DNA of 34,904 nucleotides, taken from positions 1-34,904 of the forward strand of contig PNIA01000013.1 in NCBI GenBank assembly GCA_002877855.1. Direction: 5' to 3'. Below are positions 15,312 through 23,649 of the stretch, one piece after another. The notes below the pieces were generated by a model, which saw nothing but the letters and a program-made list of their open reading frames with translations, did not search any database and was not told the DNA's origin. Within the stretch, counting starts at the first letter, position 1. Each line of letters starts with the position of its first letter. The position numbers and the translations under genes are program-made. This DNA is from Caldisphaera sp. GTDB taxonomy: Archaea > Thermoproteota > Thermoprotei_A > Sulfolobales > Acidilobaceae.

Positions 15312-16229
15312 TTATGCTGGCAAATAAATTGGTTCCTTAATTGTTGATATCCTCTTTTCTTTTTCGAATATATTCCTTATGTATCTTGGTATATAAAACA
15401 TGTGGGCATGAGATTCATTATCATAGTACCTATTTTTATCTTTTACATTAATTTTTACATATTCATCAACGTTTAGGCTTTTAATGTTTTCAACGTTTAC
15501 TTCATTTGATGCAATAACAAAACCCCAAATTCCTTCATAGCTTCTTATGTAAACATAGTATGAAGATGCATATTTGAAAACACTTTTTATTGTGTTGTAT
15601 ATAACAGCATGAACTGTTGGAGTTAATACAGGGCTAGTTGATTGTGTAACAAATATACCATTTTTATTCAATTTATTTAAAATCTTTTGATAGAACTCCC
15701 TTGTATATAGCCTTACAGCAGGTCCTGCCTCTTCTGGATCAACAAGGTCTGAAATTATTACATCAAACTTTTCATTTGTGCTATCTATATAGTGCTCCGC
15801 ATCATCTATAATCAATTCAACCCTTTTATCATAAAATGAATTTTGATGCCATTCAGGTAAATATTTTTTACAAACCTCAACAATTTGGTCATCTATATCT
15901 ACCATTACAACCTTTTCAGTTGATTTAAATCTCAATACTTCCCTAGAAGTTGCTCCTTCACCACCACCCAATATCAAGATTTTCATGGGGTTCCCATTTA
16001 ATATCATTGCTGGTTGAACCAACGATTCATGATATACAAATTCATCAAATAAAGATGATTGCACCTTTCCATCTATTACTAATGCCTTTCCAAGATCTGC
16101 ATATTCAACTATTGCCCATCTTTGGTATTTAGATTGGCCATAGGCATACACATTATTAACTGCATGCATGTGTGCAGTACCAGGAGTGCTCCATTCTATA
16201 ATCCAATGCCATGGATAATTAATAGACAT
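15312..16229 (-). CDS. speE: spermidine synthase-family aminopropyltransferase
   Basis: The 305-residue protein has the N-terminal beta-stranded tetramerisation domain (about 1-60) and a Rossmann-type methyltransferase-like domain. It shows LGGGEGATSREVL (88-99), the decarboxy-SAM-binding acidic pair in MVDIDDQIV (about 109-117) and the catalytic Asp region ISDLVDPEEAGPA (D161, D164). It transfers aminopropyl groups from decarboxylated SAM to a polyamine; in thermophilic archaea the acceptor may be putrescine or agmatine, and the two cannot be told apart here. AGGTGGT lies 4 nt before the ATG. The C-terminus is normal. Long polyamines protect nucleic acids at high temperature. Confidence 0.92.
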   Translation of the reverse strand: MSINYPWHWIIEWSTPGTAHMHAVNNVYAYGQSKYQRWAIVEYADLGKALVIDGKVQSSLFDEFVYHESLVQPAMILNGNPMKILILGGGEGATSREVLRFKSTEKVVMVDIDDQIVEVCKKYLPEWHQNSFYDKRVELIIDDAEHYIDSTNEKFDVIISDLVDPEEAGPAVRLYTREFYQKILNKLNKNGIFVTQSTSPVLTPTVHAVIYNTIKSVFKYASSYYVYIRSYEGIWGFVIASNEVNVENIKSLNVDEYVKINVKDKNRYYDNESHAHMFYIPRYIRNIFEKEKRISTIKEPIYLPA

Positions 16230-16288
16230 TCTACCACCTAGCTTTTAAATTACAAGTTAAAATATAAAGTTTATACAAATTTATTTAA

Positions 16289-16675
16289 TTACTGTTTATT
16301 TAATAGAACAGCATTTACTATTCCATCCTGACCCGGTCTTGATTTAACAACTGCCTTACCATCGCTCGTCTCGATGATTGCCCCCTTTGTTATTATGTTT
16401 CTTTTAGCATATTCTCTATTTGCAGGGGTTGAAATAACGCTTAAAATCTTAACAACCTTTGATTTTCCATTTACAGTTATTACTGCCTTATTTACCTTCC
16501 TTAATGATATCTTTTTATTCCCGCCCATGCAATCCTTTATTACCTTTTCTTCCTTATCTGAAACCTCAGCTGCAACAAAAAGCTCTCCCATTGCATACCT
16601 TCTCTTCCTTTTATGAACCAGATGCTTTAATCCTCCGCTTGGCTTTTTTAAATCCCTATATTGGTAAACTCCCAT
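16289..16675 (-). CDS. rps8e: small-subunit ribosomal protein eS8 (S8e)
   Basis: The 128-residue basic protein has the S8e start KKPSGGLKHLVHKRKRRY and the family's later block STPANREYAKRNIITKGAII and GQDGIVNAVLL. It is a peripheral 30S protein specific to archaea and eukaryotes; the archaeal form is short, as here. GGTGT precedes the ATG by a short spacer. It lies 54 bp downstream of the AGOG gene and 59 bp upstream of speE, so it may be part of a long minus-strand transcript or have its own promoter. Confidence 0.95.
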   Translation of the reverse strand: MGVYQYRDLKKPSGGLKHLVHKRKRRYAMGELFVAAEVSDKEEKVIKDCMGGNKKISLRKVNKAVITVNGKSKVVKILSVISTPANREYAKRNIITKGAIIETSDGKAVVKSRPGQDGIVNAVLLNKQ

Positions 16676-16729
16676 TTTTTACACCTTTCAATCATATTAT
16701 TAGAAAATGAATTTTAAAACCTTTCGTTC

Positions 16730-17584
16730 CTATCTACATTCCTTTATTAAGAACTGTTCAGCAATCTTTTCTGATTTCTCTTCATCAGAGATATTCTTTA
16801 AAATATCAACAACTTTTTTCCTCCCTTCTTTAATCCCCATATTTCTTGGAATCCAACCAATTGTCCATAAAAGGCTATCTAAATGGATTTGAGGTACGCC
16901 GCTCTTTTCAGATATGCAATCCCATGCATATATGGCCATTTTTGGGCTTGATAAAATCTTTTTATAGCTTTCTGCATCAATTAAATTGCTTGTATATGTT
17001 ATACATGATATCCTTAGATCTATTGGTAATGGAATTTTAATCAGCAAAGGCTTTAATTCGTTTCTATCTTTGACTGCATAATATGCCATTTTTATTGAAA
17101 AAGATATCGTCTTTCTCCATTCTTGAGAATTCAATGCCTTAGAAATTTCTTTCATGATTTTATTTGGTTCGTTTAATATTAAATTTGGTTCGTTTAATAT
17201 TTTTATTAATAAATCCCTTGCATTCAATGAAACCTTTTTTATCCTCTTTATCTTGTTTTCCCTACCTATAATAGATCCTCTGCAGCTATTAATAAAATCA
17301 ATTACATTTTTTATCAATTCATCATAGTTCTTAGGAATATCTTTTTCTGAGAAGTATTTTGAAAAGCAATCCCACCAATCCTCACCCTTCATTGCCAACC
17401 TATAGCTTACTAGAGAAACAAGAAGGGAGTAAGCTGATGAATAGTTTTTTCCAATCCTTTGTGAAACATTTTGTATTGATTTAAACTGGGGATCGTAATT
17501 TTCTTCCAATCTTAAAATTGAATAAATGCCGAAATCTTTTATAGCATCACTTATTTCATTGATCCTTTCTTCATTTAACTTCAT
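16730..17584 (-). CDS. AGOG-family N-glycosylase/DNA lyase (8-oxoguanine repair)
   Basis: This 284-residue all-helical protein matches archaeal GO glycosylases. LLVSLVSYRLAMKGEDWWDCFSKYF (shown here only as a region, about 54-78) is followed by a helix-hairpin-like segment and the active site. The likely catalytic Lys is K165 in FSIKMAYYAV and the Asp is D189 in PLPIDLR, followed by HLDSLLWTIGWIP. These enzymes remove 8-oxoguanine and nick the abasic site through a Lys Schiff base. It is 13 bp after the thiL stop and likely co-transcribed. A 21-bp tandem duplication adds a second NEPN-containing heptad (131-144) just before the catalytic region. Residue assignments are from recall of the family, not from an alignment. 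Confidence 0.8.
   Translation of the reverse strand: MKLNEERINEISDAIKDFGIYSILRLEENYDPQFKSIQNVSQRIGKNYSSAYSLLVSLVSYRLAMKGEDWWDCFSKYFSEKDIPKNYDELIKNVIDFINSCRGSIIGRENKIKRIKKVSLNARDLLIKILNEPNLILNEPNKIMKEISKALNSQEWRKTISFSIKMAYYAVKDRNELKPLLIKIPLPIDLRISCITYTSNLIDAESYKKILSSPKMAIYAWDCISEKSGVPQIHLDSLLWTIGWIPRNMGIKEGRKKVVDILKNISDEEKSEKIAEQFLIKECR
17163..17201. repeat. 21-bp tandem duplication inside the AGOG gene
   Basis: TTTGGTTCGTTTAATATT occurs at 17163-17180 and again at 17184-17201, with period 21. It encodes consecutive heptads NEPNLIL and NEPNKIM, so the frame is kept. The near-perfect DNA identity suggests a recent replication-slippage event. Confidence 0.9.
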
Positions 17585-17597
17585 TTAAATCCCCTAG

Positions 17598-18476
17598 TTA
17601 CCAGGTCCATCCCTCATTTTCTATTAATTTTCCTTTATAATATAATCCATAACCATTTTTTACATGACCGACAACAAAGCATTTTATTTTTAATGATGTG
17701 CACATATCTAAAAAATTTTCTATATCGTTTTTATCAACTGTTACTGCAAATGAGTAGTCCTCACCGCTTTTTAATGCATCCTCATCACTTACAATATCAT
17801 GCAATTCAGGGTCTATCTCTATTGAATTTAAATCAATCCTTACATTGCTAGAATCTATTATATTATATATTGTTGATGCCCAACCATCACTGTTATCAGA
17901 TGATGATGTTGCATACAAAGATATTGGTTTCCATGCATTTACCTCTAAGCAAGGCCTCTTAGTTTTTTCAATTATTTTTTCATCAAAATTAAAGTTTTTT
18001 AATGCCTTTTCTGATAGAGCTCCATATCCAACATAACCTATTTGTAACAAATAATCTTTCTCTTTTGCTCCCTTCCTTTTCACATGCCTTTCGTGCACTT
18101 CACCTATAGATGCAACATCAATCCATGGATCATCTAGGGCTTTATTTGCATCACCCTTTAAAACTACGCTATTTAAATATATAGATGCGTCTCCAACACC
18201 TTTAGCTATTTCCTTTAAGTTTTCCTCATTTAATGCCCCAACGCTGTACAATATTCCCTTAGGTTCTCCTCCTGAAACTATTATATCACTCATAGATGCT
18301 ACAGTAGCTTTATAGCCCCAATCGTAATAGCTCATCCAAGGTAGCTTGCTCCTAGAAGATGAATATCCATCTATGTTTAATAAAAAATTACCTAGCCTGC
18401 ATGAATCGTAATCAATGCAGTCCTCGTTTTTTGCGTACTTCATTATTTCTCTTATTAAATTCTTCCAATTACTCAT
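17598..18476 (-). CDS. thiL: ThiL-like thiamine-monophosphate kinase (AIR synthase-related)
   Basis: This 292-residue PurM-superfamily protein has the N-terminal ATP-binding half with ATVASMSDIIVSGGEPKGIL (about 56-75), a VVLKGDANKALDDPWIDV segment in place of the family GGD-T site, and a C-terminal half with SSSDNSDGWASTIYNII (the D-x-SDGL-like motif), GEDYSFAV and the end IENEGWTW. GEDY and the terminal G-W are ThiL-like. ThiL converts TMP to thiamin diphosphate with ATP. It is a short, divergent member (typical about 300-330 residues). GAGGAG precedes the ATG. It heads the minus-strand run and is coupled to AGOG 13 bp downstream. A kinase of another substrate is possible. Confidence 0.7.
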   Translation of the reverse strand: MSNWKNLIREIMKYAKNEDCIDYDSCRLGNFLLNIDGYSSSRSKLPWMSYYDWGYKATVASMSDIIVSGGEPKGILYSVGALNEENLKEIAKGVGDASIYLNSVVLKGDANKALDDPWIDVASIGEVHERHVKRKGAKEKDYLLQIGYVGYGALSEKALKNFNFDEKIIEKTKRPCLEVNAWKPISLYATSSSDNSDGWASTIYNIIDSSNVRIDLNSIEIDPELHDIVSDEDALKSGEDYSFAVTVDKNDIENFLDMCTSLKIKCFVVGHVKNGYGLYYKGKLIENEGWTW

Positions 18477-18496
18477 CTCTCCTCAAATAAATATTT

Positions 18497-18520
18497 AAAC
18501 TAAAGATTTATATATAGTTT
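18497..18520. promoter_or_regulatory. divergent promoter region with a dyad around a TATA box
   Basis: Between thiL (-) and the cis-prenyltransferase (+), AAACTA (18497-18502) and TAGTTT (18515-18520) form an inverted repeat flanking TTTATATA. Such an arrangement could be an operator over a TATA box. The motif is seen directly; function is inferred. Confidence 0.35.
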
Positions 18521-18567
18521 AGAAAGAGTTATTTATTTCTAAAAAAATTATAGGTGTGGGGAGAAAA

Positions 18568-19206
18568 GTGATACCGAATCACATAGGAATTATACCTGAC
18601 GGAAACAGAAGATGGGCGAAAAAAATTGGTATCGATTACTTTACAGCATACAGACAAGGATTTGAAAACCTAAAAAGGATTTTGGACTCTATCATAGATT
18701 TAAGCATATACAATGCCTCTGTTTACATATTGAGCTATGAGAACTGCAAAAAAAGGACTAAAGATGAGCTTAATTTCTTATTTAATTTATCTAGAGAGGG
18801 CTTTAAATATATCAGAGAAAACAAAAAATTGCAAAAAAATGATATATCTGTTAGGGTAACAGGAGATCTATCAATCCCACCTGACTTTGTTTTGGATGAG
18901 ATAGAAAAAACACATGAAGAAACTAAAAACAGAAACAATGGAGTTTTAAATCTGGCATATTGTTATTCTGGTGAGTGGGAAATAGAAAAAATAAAGAGAG
19001 GAGAAAGACCTGTTTCTTTAGATTTAAGCCCAATTGATTTAGTTATTAGAACAGGTGGGGTAAAGAGGATTAGCGGCTTCTTCCCTCTATTAGTTAACTA
19101 TGCAGAATTCTATTTTTCAGACATTCTGTGGCCTGATTTTAACAAAAGCGAACTTGAAAAGTCGATCCAATGGTTTTCTCTACAACAGAGGAACTTTGGT
19201 GTTTAA
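18568..19206 (+). CDS. uppS: cis-prenyltransferase (undecaprenyl/polyprenyl diphosphate synthase family), short form
   Basis: The protein is 212 residues counted from GTG 18568. It opens with IPNHIGIIPDGNRRW, whose Asp (D11) is the Mg2+-diphosphate ligand, and continues with SYENCKKRTKDE (the S-x-EN-W-x-R-like segment), VRVTGDLS, LNLAYCYSGEWEI and DLVIRTGGVKRISGFF, then FYFSDILWPDF. All core motifs are present, but the stretch between the NLA-Y-GG-like motif and the D-L-x-IRTGG motif is shorter than usual, giving about 30-40 fewer residues than typical family members. It makes the polyprenyl phosphate carrier used in archaeal N-glycosylation and cell-surface glycans. GTG 18568 is chosen because GGGGAG sits 4 nt upstream; GTG 18556 would place that motif inside the gene. 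A glycosyltransferase follows after 11 bp. Confidence 0.88.
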   Translation: MIPNHIGIIPDGNRRWAKKIGIDYFTAYRQGFENLKRILDSIIDLSIYNASVYILSYENCKKRTKDELNFLFNLSREGFKYIRENKKLQKNDISVRVTGDLSIPPDFVLDEIEKTHEETKNRNNGVLNLAYCYSGEWEIEKIKRGERPVSLDLSPIDLVIRTGGVKRISGFFPLLVNYAEFYFSDILWPDFNKSELEKSIQWFSLQQRNFGV

Positions 19207-19217
19207 AGCCATTTAAA

Positions 19218-20267
19218 ATGGTGAGATTAACGAAGATACTTTATGCAACTTCTAGCATAGGATTAGGCCACGTAACAAGAGATTATCACATTAAAAAATT
19301 TTTAAACCATGATGTAATATGGCTTACATCTGGTAACGCATTAAATTACCTAAAAATTAAAAATGAAAAAATTGAAACAATATCATATGAATTAAAAAAC
19401 TTAGGTTCATATTTAGGGGATAAAATAATAAGGAATTGCGAAGTTAAAATTAATCCTCTTAATTCTTACTCATTTTATAAAGCTGTTAAGTTTAATTCAG
19501 AAAAAATAAAAGAAGGCATAGATTTTGATAGCTATGATTTAATAGTTGCAGATGAGTTCTGGGAGTTTTTGCTATTAGATAGACTTCCAAAGGAAAAATC
19601 AATTTTTATAACGGATTTCACAAGGATTACATATAATAAAATGGGTTTTTTTGAAAAATATGTTATACCTAAGCTTAACAATGGATTAAGAGAAAGGTTA
19701 AATAAAAAATTTTCATTAAGGATTAATTTAAGCCTATGGGATAGAGATAAAGATTATATAAATTTAGGCCCTTCATTTACCCATGATTTTAATGAAAAAA
19801 ATGGAAGAAATGGAGATTCATCTAAAAATGAATATATTTTGATAAACATTGGAGGAACTGATGCAGCTAAAAACATGGCAGAAAAGATAAAAGAAAGGCT
19901 TGAAAAAAATAAGGTTGAAACAATAATAATAGGTTCATCAAAATACTTTAATAAAAACCCCTTCAAATTGATGGAAAAATCAAAGGCTATTATAACATTA
20001 TCAGGCTATGGAGGCATTGTAGAAACAAACATTTTAAACAAGCCGGCAATATTTCTATATATAGATAACCATTTTGAGCACTTAGAAAACGCCAAATTAA
20101 TGGAAAATAGAAAGGGCTATAGGGTTTTTTCATGCAAGGATCTTTTAAGGATTGACCTATTAAAAACTTTAAATGAAATAACAAAAGAAAATACTGAGCC
20201 ATTAAAATTTAATGATTCTGCCATTGAGATATCAAAAATAATAGATAATTTTAATTCAAGATATTAG
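19218..20267 (+). CDS. GT28/MurG-like glycosyltransferase
   Basis: The protein is about 349 residues with a GT-B fold. The N-terminal Rossmann domain opens with ILYATSSIGLGHVTRDYHI, whose GLGH loop corresponds to the GGxGH acceptor loop of MurG/UDP-glycosyltransferases. The C-terminal domain starts near ILINIGGTDAAKNM and carries the nucleotide-sugar block LSGYGGIVETNILNKPAIFLYI followed by HFEHLENAK. It probably transfers a sugar to the polyprenyl carrier made by the preceding gene. ATG 19218 is chosen; the longer frame from ATG 19170 would overlap the cis-prenyltransferase by 37 bp and add residues before the first beta strand. There is no signal peptide or TM helix, so it acts at the cytoplasmic face. 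Sugar donor and acceptor are unknown. Confidence 0.7.
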   Translation: MVRLTKILYATSSIGLGHVTRDYHIKKFLNHDVIWLTSGNALNYLKIKNEKIETISYELKNLGSYLGDKIIRNCEVKINPLNSYSFYKAVKFNSEKIKEGIDFDSYDLIVADEFWEFLLLDRLPKEKSIFITDFTRITYNKMGFFEKYVIPKLNNGLRERLNKKFSLRINLSLWDRDKDYINLGPSFTHDFNEKNGRNGDSSKNEYILINIGGTDAAKNMAEKIKERLEKNKVETIIIGSSKYFNKNPFKLMEKSKAIITLSGYGGIVETNILNKPAIFLYIDNHFEHLENAKLMENRKGYRVFSCKDLLRIDLLKTLNEITKENTEPLKFNDSAIEISKIIDNFNSRY

Positions 20268-20334
20268 TTATTTATAATCCTATTATAGTTCAAAAATATA
20301 ATTTCCATTTAATTACTATTAGTATGGTGAGAGA

Positions 20335-21249
20335 ATGGTTATAACGCAGGAGGGTTTAACTAGTATTTTTTATGATATGATTAAAACAACCTCTACGAGT
20401 ATACCGGTTGATGTTTATGATGCATTGAAAAAGGCATATGATAAGGAAACAAATCCCGCAGCTAGAAAGCAATTGGAGGCAATTTTGTTAGATATAGATA
20501 TTGCTTGTAAGAAAAAGGTACCAATCTGCCAAGATACTGGAACACCTTATTTCTACGTTGAAATGGGTGAGAACTTCCCCATTAGGGCAGGACTTTACAA
20601 GTCTGCATCAGAAGCTCTAAGAAAGGTTACAAAGGATGGTTATCTAAGGCCAAATGCTGTTGATCCTTTCTATAAAAAGAACAGCGGGGATAATACTGGT
20701 AGATACATACCATGGTTCCACTACGATATAGTTGAAGGCGATGATTTAAAGGTATGGTTTATGACAAAGGGCGGGGGTTGCGAAGCCCCTTCAACATTAA
20801 TAATGAGCGAACCTATAGAGGGGCTTGATAAATTAAAGAGGGGAGTTGTTGATACAATAGTTAAGTACGGTCCATTGCCATGTCCTCCATTAATTGTTGG
20901 AATATCAGTTGCAGCAGGAGGAGATATAGCTATGTCTTTGGCCAAAAAGGCCTTGTTATCACCTGTGGGTGAAAGGAATAAGGATCCAAACTTAGCTAAA
21001 ATGGAATTAGATATATTAAATGAGCTTAACAAATTGGAATTAGGTCCTCATGGATTTGGAGGGCAATTAACTGCACTAGATGTGAAAATAGAATATGCAT
21101 ATAGGCATCCAGCAACATATGCTATTGGCATAGTTACAAGCTGTTGGGCTACAAGAAGATCTTCGGCTATTATTCATTCCGATGGTTCTTGGGAATTAAC
21201 AAGTAAACATCTTTTTTATAACGGAACGGAATGTGTTGTGAAGAGGTGA
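20335..21249 (+). CDS. fumA: class I fumarate hydratase, alpha subunit
   Basis: The 304-residue protein corresponds to the N-terminal half of [4Fe-4S] fumarases (TtdA-like). Motifs include KKKVPICQDTGTPYFYVEMG (about 65-84), FMTKGGGCEAPST, and CPPLIVGISVAAGGDIAMSL, with cluster-ligand Cys candidates in the ICQDTG, GGGCE and later SCWATRRSS segments. With the next gene it interconverts fumarate and malate in the TCA cycle. GGTGAG lies 5 nt before the ATG. The beta subunit starts 5 bp after the stop. The enzyme is oxygen-sensitive through its exposed cluster. L-tartrate dehydratase is a close alternative that sequence alone does not exclude. Confidence 0.9.
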   Translation: MVITQEGLTSIFYDMIKTTSTSIPVDVYDALKKAYDKETNPAARKQLEAILLDIDIACKKKVPICQDTGTPYFYVEMGENFPIRAGLYKSASEALRKVTKDGYLRPNAVDPFYKKNSGDNTGRYIPWFHYDIVEGDDLKVWFMTKGGGCEAPSTLIMSEPIEGLDKLKRGVVDTIVKYGPLPCPPLIVGISVAAGGDIAMSLAKKALLSPVGERNKDPNLAKMELDILNELNKLELGPHGFGGQLTALDVKIEYAYRHPATYAIGIVTSCWATRRSSAIIHSDGSWELTSKHLFYNGTECVVKR

Positions 21250-21254
21250 TATAT

Positions 21255-21872
21255 ATGAGTATGGAATATTATTTATCAACTCCTTTAAAGGATGATGATA
21301 TTAAGAAGTTAAAAATTGGAGATATAGTTTTTTTGAGCGGTACTATGGTAACAGCAAGGGATGAAGCACATGAGATGGCACTAGAATTGCTAGCCAAAAA
21401 CGAAAAATTACCAATAGATTTTAGGGGGTTAGCTGTGTATCACTGTGGTCCTGTTGTAGTGAAAGAAAACAATTCATGGAGAATAGTGGCTGCTGGGCCA
21501 ACAACTAGCATGAGAATGGAAAGCGTTGAAGCAGAATTCATAGAAAAGACTGGGACAAAGATGATTATTGGAAAAGGTGGTATGGGGGAAAGGACTGCAA
21601 ATGCAATGAAAAAGCACGTTGCAGTATATGCAGTCTTTACAGGAGGAGCTGGTGCATTGGCAGCTGAAAGGATAAAGAGAGTAAAAGATGTATTTTGGCT
21701 AGATAAACTAGGTGTACCAGAAGCATTGTGGGTACTTGAAGTTGATAAATTTGGTCCGCTGGTCATTACTATAGATTCTAATGGAGATAATTACTATAAC
21801 TTGAGATTAAAACATGTAGAAGAAAATGGAGAAAAGATAAAACAAGAAATGAAAAGCATGAAATGGCCTTAG
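21255..21872 (+). CDS. fumB: class I fumarate hydratase, beta subunit
   Basis: The 205-residue protein matches the C-terminal half of class I fumarases (TtdB-like). Segments include LKIGDIVFLSGTMVTARDEAH, AVYHCGPVV, AAGPTTSMRME, IGKGGMGERT and FGPLVITIDSNG. ATG 21255 is chosen because GAGGTGAT (21243-21250) provides a strong ribosome-binding site; the longer frame from 21231 would lie within the alpha subunit and upstream of that site. It forms the active alpha/beta enzyme with the preceding gene. The symbol follows subunit usage and is not meant to equate it with E. coli FumB. Confidence 0.9.
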   Translation: MSMEYYLSTPLKDDDIKKLKIGDIVFLSGTMVTARDEAHEMALELLAKNEKLPIDFRGLAVYHCGPVVVKENNSWRIVAAGPTTSMRMESVEAEFIEKTGTKMIIGKGGMGERTANAMKKHVAVYAVFTGGAGALAAERIKRVKDVFWLDKLGVPEALWVLEVDKFGPLVITIDSNGDNYYNLRLKHVEENGEKIKQEMKSMKWP

Positions 21873-22057
21873 CCTATTACCAATAATTTTTTCTTAATCT
21901 TTATATTTTTTATTTAAAATTTTTGTTATAACTAAGATTCATTTAACATATAAAAACCTCTTTATCTATTTATTATTTGCTAAGCAAAAAACGGGATTTC
22001 CATGAAAGATCAAAACAAAGAAATAAAAAATGTTGATTAATAGGGGTAGACCAATTT
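21873..22057. promoter_or_regulatory. kdp upstream region
   Basis: Just after the fumarase stop are T-rich tracts (about 21887-21930) that can terminate transcription. A TATA-like CATATAAAAA near 21948-21957 would give a kdp leader of roughly 80 nt. GGGGTA (22043-22048) is the probable kdpA ribosome-binding site. No sensor-kinase genes accompany the operon. Confidence 0.4.
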
Positions 22058-23644
22058 ATGTTAGAATTCATTCTGCAAACAGCTATAATTATGTCTCTTA
22101 CAATAATAATATCATATATATTAAGCTACCCTATTTCATTGTTTATAGATGGTAAAATTAAAAGTAAAGTCTTTGAAAAAATAGAAAATAAAATATTTAA
22201 TTTCTTAAATATTGATAAAAACTATAGCATGAACTGGAAAGAGTATTTTATATCTCTTTTATTATTAAACATCATATTTATAGTATTTGATACAATTTTT
22301 TTAAGTTATCAAGGATTTTTATCATTTATAGGTCCAAAATATAAAGGCTTAAGCATTGATCTATCATTTAACACAGCAATTTCTTTTGTTACAAACACAA
22401 ACCTACAGCACTACATTGGAGAACTAAACCTTTCTATTACTTCTCAAATCTTAGTAATAACATCATCTATGTTTATTGGTCCTTCAACCGGTCTATCTGC
22501 TTTCTATGCCTTTACTAGGGGATTTTTAAGAAAATCAAAATATATAGGAAACTTTTATGTTGATTTTATTAGGTCATTTTTGTTCCTCATATTACCTATA
22601 TCAATTGTCACATCGATAATATTTATTTCTTTAGGACTACCACAAACATTTAATCCATATTATATTACCAATACACATCAAATTATTTATACAGGCCCTG
22701 TAGCTTCTTTGGAGAGCATTAAGCTATTAGGAAATAATGGTGGTGGTTATTATGGATCAAACTCTGCAAACCTCTTTGAAAATCCAAGCAACTTGTCTAA
22801 CTACTTTGAGATGCTTTTGATGCTTGTGTTCCCATTATCAATGCCATTAGCCTTTGGTAGGCTGCTTGGTAAAAAAAGGGGATTTTCAATATTAGCATCT
22901 ATGATTATAGGTATGGCAATTATAATTGTTTTATCAGTTATATCTCCTCCAAAAGGGATTATAAGCGTAAGGTTTGGCAATTATTCTTCATTACTATTTA
23001 ATTCGGTATCCCTTTCTACAAACACTGGCGCCTTGAGTTCATCCCTATATTCAATGTCTTCAATGGCGATAACAGGATTTTTGTTGGCAATGTTTATACA
23101 ATCAATACCCGGATCGATAGGCACAGGGTTTATGTATATGATAGTATATGTTATACTAACATTATTTATCCTAGGATTAATGGTAGGGAAGATGCCAGAA
23201 ATTATGGGGATGAAGATAAATCCAAAGGATATTAAGCTATCAATAGGGGTATTTTTAACGCATCCAATACTCATACTAATACCAACAGCGATTGCATTAT
23301 CTTTTTCCTTTCTCCACCTTAAAATTAATGCATACACATATACTCAAATCCTTTACGAATTTACATCATCAGCTGCAAATAACGGTTCGGATTATCTATC
23401 AATTATTGCCAACACACAATTTTACAACTATTCAACAGCCATAGTTATGTTTTTAGGTAGGTATTTACCAATAGGATTAATGCTTGCCCTGTCTAATTCT
23501 TTTTCAACAAAGGATAGAAAGGCTGAGATCGAGCCCATACCTACTGAAGGTCTATTATTTATCTTAATACTATTATTTATGATATTTTTATTAACAGTTC
23601 TAACGTTTTTCCCATTCATAATAATAGGTCCCTTTTCATGGTGA
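22058..23644 (+). CDS. kdpA: KdpA, potassium-binding channel subunit of K+-transporting ATPase
   Basis: The 528-residue, highly hydrophobic protein belongs to the K+ transporter superfamily, with about ten TM helices in four pore repeats. Selectivity-filter loops are recognisable: SFVTNTNLQHY, LLGNNGGGYYGSNSA, SLSTNTGALSSS and TSSAANNGSDY. The GPSTGLSAFYAFTRG segment is also typical. It binds K+ from outside and passes it to KdpB. It is slightly shorter than bacterial KdpA (about 557). It heads kdpABC, with kdpB starting 5 bp later. The system gives very high-affinity K+ uptake under K+ limitation. No KdpD/KdpE pair is present, so control must be by another route. Confidence 0.95.
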   Translation: MLEFILQTAIIMSLTIIISYILSYPISLFIDGKIKSKVFEKIENKIFNFLNIDKNYSMNWKEYFISLLLLNIIFIVFDTIFLSYQGFLSFIGPKYKGLSIDLSFNTAISFVTNTNLQHYIGELNLSITSQILVITSSMFIGPSTGLSAFYAFTRGFLRKSKYIGNFYVDFIRSFLFLILPISIVTSIIFISLGLPQTFNPYYITNTHQIIYTGPVASLESIKLLGNNGGGYYGSNSANLFENPSNLSNYFEMLLMLVFPLSMPLAFGRLLGKKRGFSILASMIIGMAIIIVLSVISPPKGIISVRFGNYSSLLFNSVSLSTNTGALSSSLYSMSSMAITGFLLAMFIQSIPGSIGTGFMYMIVYVILTLFILGLMVGKMPEIMGMKINPKDIKLSIGVFLTHPILILIPTAIALSFSFLHLKINAYTYTQILYEFTSSAANNGSDYLSIIANTQFYNYSTAIVMFLGRYLPIGLMLALSNSFSTKDRKAEIEPIPTEGLLFILILLFMIFLLTVLTFFPFIIIGPFSW

Positions 23645-23649
23645 TATAA

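Noticed and set aside
22002..22040. Twelve-residue open frame (MKDQNKEIKNVD) just upstream of kdpA as a regulatory leader peptide
   Set aside because: There is no ribosome-binding site and no runs of a regulatory codon, and such a frame is expected by chance in AT-rich leader sequence.
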